From Woeseiaceae bacterium (GTDB taxonomy: Bacteria; Pseudomonadota; Gammaproteobacteria; Steroidobacterales; Woeseiaceae): 64,000 nt of DNA. Made by a program: the position numbers and the translations under genes. Positions 26,091-34,747 of this stretch are shown here, piece by piece. Location: NCBI GenBank assembly GCA_021773095.1, contig JAJFKR010000034.1:62001-126000 (forward strand), in the 5' to 3' direction. The notes below the pieces were generated by a model. It was not told where the DNA came from. It did not search any database and saw only the letters and a program-made list of their open reading frames with translations. How positions within the stretch are numbered: position 1 is the first letter of the stretch; each line of letters opens with the position of its first letter.

Positions 26091-26330
26091 ATGAAACACG
26101 ATCAGCTCAGGAAATCCGCGAACGATCAAGCTGCCAGTCAAAATGAAGGCGAAGCGGCAAATGACAGCCGCAATGAGGCTGACCTGCAGGAGCATGACTC
26201 TTCTGCCGGCCTATACGAGCGACGCTCCCGCCTCAGGACCAGGATCCACGAGGAGTTTCTACCGGAAACCCGGGGCCTCTTCATCGCTCTGTATCTGATT
26301 CTAATCAGTGTTGCCTTTATGACCCTGTAG
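26091..26330 (+). CDS. small single-TM protein, unknown
   Basis: This 79-residue protein has a polar, charged N-terminal half (QAASQNEGEAANDSRNEAD) and a hydrophobic C-terminal helix (RGLFIALYLILISVAFMTL) that reaches the stop. It would sit in the inner membrane with a cytoplasmic N terminus. ATG 26091 is chosen because the longer frame from GTG 26019 runs through the CRP-like palindrome. Its last 30 bp overlap the 3' end of a broken SGNH gene on the other strand. I do not recognise a family. Confidence 0.45.
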   Translation: MKHDQLRKSANDQAASQNEGEAANDSRNEADLQEHDSSAGLYERRSRLRTRIHEEFLPETRGLFIALYLILISVAFMTL

Positions 26331-27249
26331 CAGTTCATGTTCCAGCAGGAACCGGTATATCGCTTCGCCGGCCAATTCATGCCCATCGGCGTTGGGATGC
26401 ACAAAATCACCAGCGGTCAGCCGCACCGCTCTTGTCGTTGTTGTCTGAAACGATGGCAGAAGGTCCTGCACGTATAAGCCCTCATTCTTCGCGGCGTCAG
26501 AAACTTTCGAGTGCAGGTGCGACCACGGATAATCATCGAACTCATGGAGCACCGGGAAGATGGCTACAACGCCCGGGATCTGTCTATCCCGGCAAATGGC
26601 GCTGATCTTGCGGAATGCCTGTACCACCGTATCCCAATTTTCTTCGTTATCATGAATTTGGGTGTAAAAATCCGCAGCAATTCTTGAGCTGCCGCCCTTA
26701 CGCCCGAGATTCCAGTCCCCCACGTCCCAGGCGATCTGTTTCAGCAACCGCCAGCTGTTCAATACCAGGCTGGATTTCTTTAGCAAGCTCTTGAATTTCT
26801 CGGAATTCGAATATTGCTTCCCATAACCCGGCAGTGCGACTTGCGGCGCCGGATCATTTAACACGTATCCGACGAGAACCAGATCCGGATCGTATTTCGT
26901 CCCTTCAACTTCGAGCAAGTGAGCTTCGTGTTTAGAATTCATCGCAGCAAGACTTAACATGACCACCTCGAAGTCAACGTCCGAATTCTTAGTCTCGCCA
27001 GCCATGGCTGTTGTGCTTTCTTAATACTTGATACGTACCATCGAAGTACTCTGCATTGGGTTGCCCCCGGATACCGAAGACTTCGTCATCAACGATCTTA
27101 ATCCTGCCGAGTGAGCCTGTCTGCTCTCCGTAGTAACCCAATGAACGCAAAACAAGCTCTGCGGCGACAAGAGCCAGCAGCAAAGACACGGTAAACAATG
27201 CGATGTTTTGGAGCATTGATTTGTATGACATGAGAAACAGTCCACACAA
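26301..27249 (-). pseudogene. broken SGNH-type gene, catalytic block deleted and frame shifted
   Basis: Two overlapping frames cover one gene. The first (27249-26989) has a TM segment and the family block SHGWRD; it ends at TAA right after it. The second (from about 27005 to 26301) resumes with FEVVMLSLAAMNSKHEAHLL and LVLVGYVLND, and ends with a DFVHPNADGHELAGEAIYRF block. In intact relatives about 40-50 residues containing the GDS nucleophile lie between SHGWRD and FEVV. They are missing here and the frame shifts at the join. The Asp/His block remains, but the nucleophile is gone. This reads as a deletion pseudogene. Confidence 0.75.
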
Positions 27250-27280
27250 TTATTGGATAGCGCTTTAATAGAGCCAGCAA

Positions 27281-27308
27281 AAGAGGGCCGCCCTGGGGCG
27301 GCCCTTTT
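27281..27308 (-). terminator. intrinsic terminator of the FG-GAP protein gene
   Basis: GGGCCGCC and GGCGGCCC form a perfect 8-bp stem with a four-base loop (CTGG on the plus strand, CCAG on the minus strand). On the minus strand it is followed by TCTTTT. It lies about 50 bp downstream of the minus-strand gene ending at 27357. The plus strand also has TTTT after the stem, so it could work in both directions. Confidence 0.75.
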
Positions 27309-27319
27309 CTGCCTTTATA

Positions 27320-27348
27320 CCGGTCGCGCGTGGGACGCGCTCGTACGA
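27320..27348. repeat. REP-like repeat, GTACGAG subtype
   Basis: CGGTCGCGCGTGGGACGCGC followed by TCGTACGAAG differs from the main REP type by reading GTACGAG in place of GTAGGAG. A similar arm is at 35774-35801, so a second REP subfamily is present. It sits between the terminator and the stop of the gene at 27357. Confidence 0.6.
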
Positions 27349-27356
27349 AGGCCGAG

Positions 27357-30350
27357 CTAGACCTTGCCTCGGCGACGCCTCAGGCCAAAGGCCAGCAAGC
27401 CAAACATCGCGATAGTCAACAGCTCGACAAGACCTGTACTACCGCCGCCGCCGCCGCTGGGCGGTGGTGGTGGTGGCGGCGGTGGCGGTGCAGCCTGAAC
27501 CGTCACTGTGCGTTCCGCCTGCGCCATGTTTCCAACGCTGTCCTCCACGGTGTAGGTCACCGTATAGGTCGCTGGCGCATTGGTATTCACCGGATTGACA
27601 ACAACGATCGCAGCTGTCAGGTCACCGTCCTGCGCATCGGTAGCTGTCGCACCGGCGTCAGTGTAGGCATTGCCCTCGGTGATTGTAACGGACGCATCGC
27701 CAAGCACCGTAATAACCGGTCCATCGGCTGCAGCAGTCACCGCGACAGAGAATGTCTGGTTCGCAGTAAGACCTGCGGCTGAATCATCCACCACCAGGAG
27801 ATCGACCGGGTGATCGCCGACGTCGGCGCCAACCGGTGTACCGACGAGCGTCGCAGTACCGTCACCGTTGTCCGTAAGGGTCAACCAGGCCGGCAGCGTC
27901 GGCGCGGTTATCGCTACGCCATCGCCATCAGCGTCGTCGGTGGTAATCGCGTAACTGTACTCCGTACCCTCAGTCGCAGCGGTGAGCTCCGCACTGGTGA
28001 ACACCGGCGCATCATCGACGTTGGCAATAGCCATCGCATAGGTTTGCGTCGCTGTAGCCGAAGCTGTGTCCGTAACGACCAGCGCGACACCCTGGTTGGG
28101 GTCAAACACGTCAGCAGCCGTCGGCGTGCCGGACAGCGTTGCAACACCGTTTGCAGTTGCGGAAAGCGACAACCAGCTCGGCAACTGGGTGGCCGAAATA
28201 ACAAGCCCCGCCGTGTCGCCTGGATCAACATCCGTCGCTGTAATGGTGTACGAATAAGGAACATCCTGCGTAGCACCACTGGTGGGTGTCGGAACCGTGA
28301 TGAGATCCGGAGGCAAGGACGTAAATGCCGGCGCATCATTCGAGTTAGTCACTTGAATACTAAATGAGTCCGTCACTGAAAACGCACCATCGGTCGCCGT
28401 TATTACGACAGTAAACGGTTGTGCCAGCGTGTCGCTATTGTTCGGCACGCCGAGGAGCTTGCCGCTGCTCGTGTTGACTCGCAGCCCGCTATCAGTGGGT
28501 AACCCACTAATCGAGTGGTAGAGAACATCGCCATCCGCATCATCGAAGTCAGGACCAATTGCCGCAGAAAATACGCTCACACCTTCGGTTACCGTGACCG
28601 GATCAGGGGCTTGAGGCGCAAGCACAGTTGGTGCGTTAACGTTCTGTTCTATTTCCAGTTGGTTGATCGCGAAAGTCGCTGCGTTCGCCGATGAGTTGGC
28701 ACGCATTTCGGCACGCCAGCGGACATCATTACCGGCTACAACCGGCACAGGCCGGCCATCGGCCGAAATCGGCGTCCAGTTCGTGCCGCCATTGCCAGAC
28801 ACCCAGTAATCGATACTGGTCTGGAATTGGGGGCCGAGGCTGGTATGTTGCGGCAGAGGATTCAAGCTCACCGAAGCAACACCGAGTGTGCTGTCCACCA
28901 TCACCGACGTGGCTCGTGCATGTAACTGCCGGGCTGTGGTTATGTCAGCTGTACCGCCGCTGCGCAGCAACATGTTTTGCAATGGCCCGCTGGACGGCTG
29001 TGTTTCCTGATTGCCAAGTATCCAATCGAGGTCACCATCGCCGTCAACATCGCCCAGCGCACCATCATTACTGACCACTCCTACGGTTCCTGTTGCCAGC
29101 CCATCCTGGCCGATTGAGCCAACGTCGATAAAGTTGACGCTGGAAAATGTACCGCCGTCATTTAGGTAAATACGGTTGCGGAAAGAGTGACCAGCGATGA
29201 CGAGGTAGATATCAAGATCACCATCGTGATCGGCATCAGCCAGCCTTGCGTTTTGTGCGAAATCCGGGTCACCAATCGCTGTGAAGTCCAAACCAGCGGC
29301 AGTGAACGGGTTGGAATCGGCTGCCCCTCCCTGGTTCATGTAGATCCTGCTCTCTTCACCGGGATTGAAATTAACAACGACCAGGTCGAGTAATCCGTCG
29401 CCATTCAGGTCACCAAGCACACCACCGTGGGTGGTTCCGACATCGTCCGAGGCCCCGACCTCGATCTCTGAATCGCTGAACACTCGAGTGTTGCCGATAT
29501 TCAAATAGACACGATTTCGCTGCGAGCGATTACCATCATTCGGGTTTTGTTCCTGTTCATTCATGAATACCAGATCGATATCGCCGTCGTTGTCAATATC
29601 ACCCGTAATAACGCGCCTGGACTCGTTCGCAAATGAACTGTCGAGTTGTGTACCTGCCGAGCCATCAGGGCCAAACGGCGTCAGCGGGTCCCGCGTGTTC
29701 CAATAAATGATGTTTTGCTGAAATCCGAGATTGGCTGCAACCACATCGAGAAAGCCGTCGCCATCAAGGTCAACCAGTTCGATGCTGTTGGTCTCCCGAC
29801 CCTGGTTAGAAACATCCTGCAGAACGAATGACGTTCCGCTACCATCGTTCAGATACAATTCGATCCGGCCAAAGGCATTACCAGCGACAAAATCGATGTC
29901 GCCATCGCGGTCGACATCCCCGACAGCCAGGCTTCGGGTATTGGCGCTAACCGGGTTTGTGTAAACGCGAGCAATGCCGAAAGAACCCGTACCATCATTC
30001 AAATAGACGCCGTTCGTTGTGCTGGTCGCCTCGATCAAATCCAGGTCACCATCGCCATCCAGGTCCGCGAGCTCGACGTCGCGCGTCAGGAAATCACCGG
30101 GCAGTACTTCAACGGTCGTCGTATCAGTAAACGGGTCGATCAGTATTGCGGAAGTTGGCAGCAACACTTGGCCCGTTCCGGCCCAGTCGGCCGTTGTAGC
30201 CGCACCGTCACGAAACGTAGTCGTCGTGAAATCCTCCAGGTACGGCAGCGTCTGGGCAAAACCGGGAGCAGCCATAAGTAAAGTAAAAATCGCCAATACG
30301 CCGGATATCCTCTGTCCGACCCCAAATTTGTTCCTATTCGAAATTTCCAC
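27357..30350 (-). CDS. large FG-GAP/VCBS and Ig-like repeat surface protein with GlyGly-type C-terminal sorting signal
   Basis: This 997-residue secreted protein has a signal peptide (about 1-32). A long FG-GAP/VCBS region follows (about 80-480), with repeated DLDGDGDLD Ca-binding motifs. Then come cadherin- or He_PIG-like domains (about 570-850) and a DUF5011-like Ig domain (about 860-940, DAQDGDLTAAIVV). A Pro-rich linker leads to the tail SGGGGGSTGLVELLTIAMFG and RRRR. That tail resembles GlyGly-CTERM (rhombosortase-type) signals and has no PEP motif. It begins at GTG with AAGGAG ten bases upstream. Two CRP-type sites lie 121 and 165 bp upstream. Confidence 0.88.
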   Translation of the reverse strand: MEISNRNKFGVGQRISGVLAIFTLLMAAPGFAQTLPYLEDFTTTTFRDGAATTADWAGTGQVLLPTSAILIDPFTDTTTVEVLPGDFLTRDVELADLDGDGDLDLIEATSTTNGVYLNDGTGSFGIARVYTNPVSANTRSLAVGDVDRDGDIDFVAGNAFGRIELYLNDGSGTSFVLQDVSNQGRETNSIELVDLDGDGFLDVVAANLGFQQNIIYWNTRDPLTPFGPDGSAGTQLDSSFANESRRVITGDIDNDGDIDLVFMNEQEQNPNDGNRSQRNRVYLNIGNTRVFSDSEIEVGASDDVGTTHGGVLGDLNGDGLLDLVVVNFNPGEESRIYMNQGGAADSNPFTAAGLDFTAIGDPDFAQNARLADADHDGDLDIYLVIAGHSFRNRIYLNDGGTFSSVNFIDVGSIGQDGLATGTVGVVSNDGALGDVDGDGDLDWILGNQETQPSSGPLQNMLLRSGGTADITTARQLHARATSVMVDSTLGVASVSLNPLPQHTSLGPQFQTSIDYWVSGNGGTNWTPISADGRPVPVVAGNDVRWRAEMRANSSANAATFAINQLEIEQNVNAPTVLAPQAPDPVTVTEGVSVFSAAIGPDFDDADGDVLYHSISGLPTDSGLRVNTSSGKLLGVPNNSDTLAQPFTVVITATDGAFSVTDSFSIQVTNSNDAPAFTSLPPDLITVPTPTSGATQDVPYSYTITATDVDPGDTAGLVISATQLPSWLSLSATANGVATLSGTPTAADVFDPNQGVALVVTDTASATATQTYAMAIANVDDAPVFTSAELTAATEGTEYSYAITTDDADGDGVAITAPTLPAWLTLTDNGDGTATLVGTPVGADVGDHPVDLLVVDDSAAGLTANQTFSVAVTAAADGPVITVLGDASVTITEGNAYTDAGATATDAQDGDLTAAIVVVNPVNTNAPATYTVTYTVEDSVGNMAQAERTVTVQAAPPPPPPPPPPSGGGGGSTGLVELLTIAMFGLLAFGLRRRRGKV

Positions 30351-30470
30351 GACTGTGAAGCTCCTTGCTGTATTGTTTTGGTTATATTGTTTTGCCGATT
30401 TATTTGCCCGTCACACACCAAATACGGGCCTGCACCCATAATAGGCCAACTATATACGCTGTGTGCGCTT

Positions 30471-30486
30471 TGTGACATATTTCACA
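30471..30486. promoter_or_regulatory. perfect CRP-type palindrome, site 1
   Basis: TGTGA-CATATT-TCACA matches the CRP/Vfr consensus exactly, and the symmetry extends one base each side as TTGTGA and TCACAA. It lies in the 383-bp gap between the divergent FG-GAP protein and ATP-grasp genes, 121 bp upstream of the former. Confidence 0.6.
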
Positions 30487-30514
30487 AATCAATAAACAAC
30501 ACCCGCTTCGAAAT

Positions 30515-30530
30515 TGTGACACCGCTCACA
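30515..30530. promoter_or_regulatory. perfect CRP-type palindrome, site 2
   Basis: TGTGA-CACCGC-TCACA is a second exact match, 44 bp from site 1, close to four helical turns, so both would face the same side of the DNA. The gap shows no other gene. Confidence 0.6.
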
Positions 30531-30733
30531 GTTTGGGTTGATACACCCATCTCATCACGCCCATTTGGCACGATTATTTCCCAGCAAGGACAAAGATTTA
30601 ACGCTCAAATTGAAAATCTGTCTCAGTCTGGACGCGCCTCCAGGATTCAACATAATGCATCGAAGGTGGGTCGTTGCGCAGCTGCAACAATAACGCTTGC
30701 GCGACGCGGTTGCAGATCGAAGGATTTGATTCG

Positions 30734-31924
30734 ATGAAGCATCGCAAACACATGCCGGCGATCATCGTTGGCGAGACGATTACGGCTCTCGGGACATTGC
30801 GCAGCCTCGCCCGCGCGGGGATCGATGCGCATACCGTCACGGGACAAACTGAGATCGTTCGACGCTCGCGCTGGTACAAGCCGATTCCGGGGCACGAAGA
30901 TTTAAAGCCGGACGAACTCACTGACTGGCTGCCGAATCTGGATTTGCAAAAGGCCGTCTTGTTTCCGTGCTCGGATCACGCTGTGTGGCAGGCTTCCAGG
31001 CTTGCTGAGATGACGAAAGGCCGAATTTCAATGTCAGTTGCAGCGACGAGCGCACTCGAAACACTCATCAACAAAGGGCGCTTCGCGACAGTGCTCGAAC
31101 GACTGGATACCCCTCGGCCGCAAACCTGGCTGTTAGAGGATGGTCAAATCCCGGAATCCGTACCGGAGCACGTTTTTCGCAATGCATTTCTGAAACCCAT
31201 CGACTCTCAATCCTTTGTCCGGCACTTTGGCGTCAAGGCACAACGGGTTAGCTCGGCTGGCGAAGCCAAACGGGAATTGCGGCGAATAATCGATCACGGA
31301 TACAAAGTATTGCTCCAGGAATACATTCCAGGCCCGGCGGATAAGCATTTCTTCATCGATGGATTCATCGATCGCCACAAAGTGGTCAAAGCACTGTTTG
31401 CCCGACAGCGCTTGCGCATGCACCCGGTCGACTTCGGCAACAGCTCATATATGGTCAGCATTCCGCTTGAGGAAGTACAGGGAGCCGTTGACTCGCTGCT
31501 GACTCTGCTGCGGGAAACCGACTTCCACGGGATTTTCAGTTCCGAGTTCAAGCTCGACCAGCGAGACGGTGTTTTCAAGATCATCGAGGTCAATGCACGT
31601 CCGTGGTGGTACGTCGAATTTGCAAGCCGTTGCGGCGTCAATGTTTGTGAGATGGCCTACGCCGATGCGCTTGGTGAAGACGTAGATGCGATTCGTGATT
31701 ATCGTGCCGGGGCTTCTTTGGTGTACATGTGGCACGACTTCAAGGCTTGTAGTAACCGCTTGAGTCGCGGCGACAATTCTGTTCTCACTTGTATTGCTCA
31801 GTGGATCCGATCGTGGCGGCCGATTTTTGCCTGGGGTGACCCGTGGCCCGGTGTCGTCAACTCATCGAAATATCTGATGTCACAGCTCGCCCGCCCGCTG
31901 CGCTGGCTGCGACGCAAGCGGTAA
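30734..31924 (+). CDS. ATP-grasp ligase, paralogue of the one at 21837
   Basis: This 396-residue protein starts MPAIIVGETITALGTLRSLA from its seventh residue, parallel to the first paralogue. It has the Lys loop FRNAFLKPIDSQSF near 150, VLLQEYIPGPADKHFF near 195 and IIEVNARPWWYVE near 290. The metal-binding Glu and Asn are intact. The ATG at 30734 has AAGGA upstream and gives a length matching the paralogue (394). Its role is unknown; a carboxylate-amine ligase acting on a glycan precursor is possible. The preceding gap carries two CRP-type sites, and a REPIN follows the stop by 6 bp. Confidence 0.82.
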   Translation: MKHRKHMPAIIVGETITALGTLRSLARAGIDAHTVTGQTEIVRRSRWYKPIPGHEDLKPDELTDWLPNLDLQKAVLFPCSDHAVWQASRLAEMTKGRISMSVAATSALETLINKGRFATVLERLDTPRPQTWLLEDGQIPESVPEHVFRNAFLKPIDSQSFVRHFGVKAQRVSSAGEAKRELRRIIDHGYKVLLQEYIPGPADKHFFIDGFIDRHKVVKALFARQRLRMHPVDFGNSSYMVSIPLEEVQGAVDSLLTLLRETDFHGIFSSEFKLDQRDGVFKIIEVNARPWWYVEFASRCGVNVCEMAYADALGEDVDAIRDYRAGASLVYMWHDFKACSNRLSRGDNSVLTCIAQWIRSWRPIFAWGDPWPGVVNSSKYLMSQLARPLRWLRRKR

Positions 31925-31930
31925 GCGGCA

Positions 31931-31987
31931 TGTAGGAGCGCGCCTTGTGCGCGATTTCTTCATTCGCGCGCAAGGCGCGCTCCTACA
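31931..31987. repeat. REPIN: perfect inverted pair of REP arms
   Basis: The left arm GTAGGAGCGCGCCTTGTGCG and the right arm, ending AAGGCGCGCTCC followed by TAC, are inverted with a short central TTTCTTCA spacer. It forms a long hairpin between the ATP-grasp gene (+) and an SGNH gene (-), so it may end both transcripts. The stop TAG of the SGNH gene (31983-31985) lies inside the right arm. Confidence 0.8.
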
Positions 31988-33119
31988 ACGGGAACCAGTG
32001 GGTGAAGGCTTCAGCAACAACTTTGTTGCCGTAGTCATTCATGTGGGCGTCACGAGTAAAAAACGGGGTGTACTGGCGACCCGCTTCCTGCAAGAGTGGA
32101 TACAGATCGAGATAGGGAATGTCGCGCCGCTCGAGTTCTTCTTTAAGCATCCCCGCGGCACTATCGCGCCGTGCGACGACATCTTCTGCGAAGATTTCTT
32201 CCTTGCCGGGAAGCAACATGAAGACGAGGTCCGCGTCTGCTTTTTGAACGGCTCCCTGCAAACGGTCGAGCGATGCGAAGAGATTTTCCAGCTCCGCTTC
32301 TGAGCCGTCGAATGATCTTTTCGAAAACTTCACCGCGTCGCGACTAAAGAAAAGTTCCGCACCATCAGGCATGACGCGCCGGTGCATGATTTCATGCCTT
32401 CCCCACAACACGGGCTCAACAACACTCAAGACCCAGTCGGCAAGGATGTGATGCCGCACTCGCCACTGCAATGTCCCGCGCTCCTCCCGGGCATTGCGCC
32501 GCGAATAACTCAAGCGGTATTTGTTGAAGTTCATATCCAGCGGTTCTTCCAACCAGCCGAGAAAGTGTGTGTCGTTGCTCAGGTCACTGGAGATATAGAT
32601 ACAAGCGACGACCAGCCGCGGTGAAAGGTCGGCCGCGAATTTATCAAAAATCCGGTATTGGCGTTCAAGCCCGGCGCCGGGGACGGCCAGATTCAGGACA
32701 GTCTGTTCAGTGAGATCTTTATCGATCCGCGAGGCAAATCCGTTTTCCAGTCCAACGCCTTCAGCCATGGCAAGTGAGTCCCCAAGAAAAACGATATCAA
32801 CCTGATCCGGCCAGGCAGCAGCATTGATGAACCCGTGTTCGTCGGTCACTCGCCGGAAGTCAAAATCGAGTGTTTGCACCCACTGATCCGTATTGGGTGG
32901 CAGTACGAATCCAACGTCCTCATCCGGAATTACATTGTCCAGGCGCTGCGCCGTCAAGAGCTTCCCCTGTGCACGAATCTGGACCACGGGTGGTGCACGA
33001 AGTGGATCAGCTATCATCCAGGCAGCGAAGTACTTCGCTGCAAGCAAGCCGATGGCCATCGTGGCCAACAACGTTGCCGTCCACAAGAGCAGACGCTTTT
33101 TCGGCTGCTTCTTAACCAT
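31983..33119 (-). CDS. membrane-anchored SGNH hydrolase-like protein
   Basis: This 378-residue protein has an N-terminal TM anchor (about 10-35). The SGNH block I is VFLGDSLAMAEGV near 110, with the nucleophile Ser intact. Block V is FTRDAHMNDYGNKV near 360, with the Asp and His intact. It is therefore likely an active periplasmic esterase or O-acyltransferase-type enzyme acting on a surface glycan. ATG 33119 overlaps the GMC gene's stop by 8 bp, so the pair is one operon. Its stop is the TAG of a REP arm. Confidence 0.8.
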   Translation of the reverse strand: MVKKQPKKRLLLWTATLLATMAIGLLAAKYFAAWMIADPLRAPPVVQIRAQGKLLTAQRLDNVIPDEDVGFVLPPNTDQWVQTLDFDFRRVTDEHGFINAAAWPDQVDIVFLGDSLAMAEGVGLENGFASRIDKDLTEQTVLNLAVPGAGLERQYRIFDKFAADLSPRLVVACIYISSDLSNDTHFLGWLEEPLDMNFNKYRLSYSRRNAREERGTLQWRVRHHILADWVLSVVEPVLWGRHEIMHRRVMPDGAELFFSRDAVKFSKRSFDGSEAELENLFASLDRLQGAVQKADADLVFMLLPGKEEIFAEDVVARRDSAAGMLKEELERRDIPYLDLYPLLQEAGRQYTPFFTRDAHMNDYGNKVVAEAFTHWFPL

Positions 33120-34737
33120 TCGATAATTCTTTGCCCAGCAGCTCACCGAGACGCAAGGTCAGCGCAACGATCGTCAACGTCGGATTCGCGTAGCCACCTG
33201 TCGGAAACACCGAACTGCCGCAGACATACAAATTGTCGACACCGTGGACGCGGCAATCGCTATCGACCACGCCATTGCGCGGTGTATCACTCATGCGAGT
33301 CGTGCCAATATGATGTGAGGCGTCCGAGAAACGCACGTCGGCCAGTTCCTCTTCATCAGTATGCAGTTCGCCAATACCGTGCTCCTTAACGAGCCTGGCG
33401 ACAGTCTCATGCATACGCGCAACGCTCTGGCGTACCTCGTCACCAAGCCGCCAATGCAGTTGCAGCTTCGGCATGCCCAGCGCGTCTCTTTCTTTGCCGA
33501 GCGTTACGCGGCTTTCCGGGTCCGGCACCTGCTCGCAGTAGTTGATCACCGAGAGACCCTGGATCGCGCGCCGCTTGCGCACCGCCTGCTTTAGCAACGC
33601 ATACGGCTTGTACAGGAAGTGCGGCATGATTTCTTTGGGCGTCAGGTAATAGACCAGATCGCGCATGTCGGTCATATCGACATCGGAGAGCCGGAAGCGG
33701 CTACCGACATGGCCGCGCCCTGACAAGACTTTCACTATATTTATAGAGCGTCCGTACTGAGTTTGCGCAAATTCCGAGAGCTCCGGTTCCAGGCTCGCAT
33801 AACAGTTCAGCAGGCCGTTTTCGCGCTGGTATTCCTCGGAAGCCGCAATGCCGAACTGAACTTTGCCCGTCGTCAACGGAATTCCGGTCAGATACGGCAG
33901 GCGCACCGACTCGTTGACTCGCACACGGCCATAAATCGATCGCGGATGATCCAGGTAGTAGCGACCCAGCTGATCGAAGTCGTTGCCGATCCCGCTGCTG
34001 GCACGCTCCGTCGATGCCAGTAACAACCGAGCATTCTCCAGGCCGCCGGTCGCCAGAACAAACAAGCGTGCGCGAACGACCATCTGCCGCTTATCCATGG
34101 TCTTGACGACGAGGCGGGTTACCGCTGCACCATTCTCCGCCGGCACTACCTCGGTCACGTTGGCGTTCAGATAAACTTCAATGTTCTTGCTGCGTTTCAG
34201 TTCGCGCTTGAATACTTTGCCAAAACGCATCGGCTTGCTCGCCCAGGTCGCGATCGCAGACTCCGCATCCGTTGCGCTGAGTAAAGCCTTCTCCTGATCA
34301 CCAATACCGGGCAACCGTCCGACATCGACAAACTCCTTTTCAGGTGGAAGTCGCAACAACCGTTCCGCACGCTCGTACCACGGATCGATCTCTGCATAGT
34401 CGATTGGCCAGCCGCTGTTGGGGACCCAGTCGCGAACCTTGAAGTCGATCGGACTCATTCGCATCGAACGACCCGCCCAGAGATTGCACGACCCACCGAA
34501 ATAACGAACCCGGGACATGAAGTTTTCACGTATCGGATAACCCGTATTGTCGACATCGTAGAGCGCCTGAACCTCTTCTTCGATACTCAGGCCGCCGCTC
34601 TCGAGCAAGCATATTTTCGCGCCGCTGGGCTCAAGCGATCTGGCCAGCGTAATCCCGGCTGCCCCTGCGCCAACAATACAGATATCGGCATCGATCCCGG
34701 TGCCATTGGCCAGCTTGTTTGCATCGAGGATCGTCAA
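33112..34737 (-). CDS. GMC-family FAD-dependent oxidoreductase
   Basis: This protein of about 541 residues has the N-terminal FAD-binding Rossmann motif ADICIVGAGAAGITLARSLE. The SCNLWAGRSMRM block is near 100, and the C-terminal GMC signature has SDASHHIGTTRMSD and CGSSVFPTGGYANPTLT. Such enzymes oxidise sugar or alcohol hydroxyls. The start is uncertain: the frame is open to 34827 and overlaps the GT2 gene. A TTG at 34737, 10 bp after that gene's stop, gives MTILDANKLANG, the usual family N terminus. It may modify a sugar of the repeat unit or a lipid carrier. Confidence 0.85.
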   Translation of the reverse strand: MTILDANKLANGTGIDADICIVGAGAAGITLARSLEPSGAKICLLESGGLSIEEEVQALYDVDNTGYPIRENFMSRVRYFGGSCNLWAGRSMRMSPIDFKVRDWVPNSGWPIDYAEIDPWYERAERLLRLPPEKEFVDVGRLPGIGDQEKALLSATDAESAIATWASKPMRFGKVFKRELKRSKNIEVYLNANVTEVVPAENGAAVTRLVVKTMDKRQMVVRARLFVLATGGLENARLLLASTERASSGIGNDFDQLGRYYLDHPRSIYGRVRVNESVRLPYLTGIPLTTGKVQFGIAASEEYQRENGLLNCYASLEPELSEFAQTQYGRSINIVKVLSGRGHVGSRFRLSDVDMTDMRDLVYYLTPKEIMPHFLYKPYALLKQAVRKRRAIQGLSVINYCEQVPDPESRVTLGKERDALGMPKLQLHWRLGDEVRQSVARMHETVARLVKEHGIGELHTDEEELADVRFSDASHHIGTTRMSDTPRNGVVDSDCRVHGVDNLYVCGSSVFPTGGYANPTLTIVALTLRLGELLGKELSNG

Positions 34738-34747
34738 TTTTTCGGCG

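Noticed and set aside
27420..27500. GC-rich CCG/GGT tract as a regulatory repeat
   Set aside because: It encodes the Pro- and Gly-rich linker of the FG-GAP protein, so it is explained by coding.
30378..30737. Possible 119-codon gene in the gap upstream of the second ATP-grasp ligase
   Set aside because: It covers the CRP-type sites, has no ribosome site and no protein-like composition.
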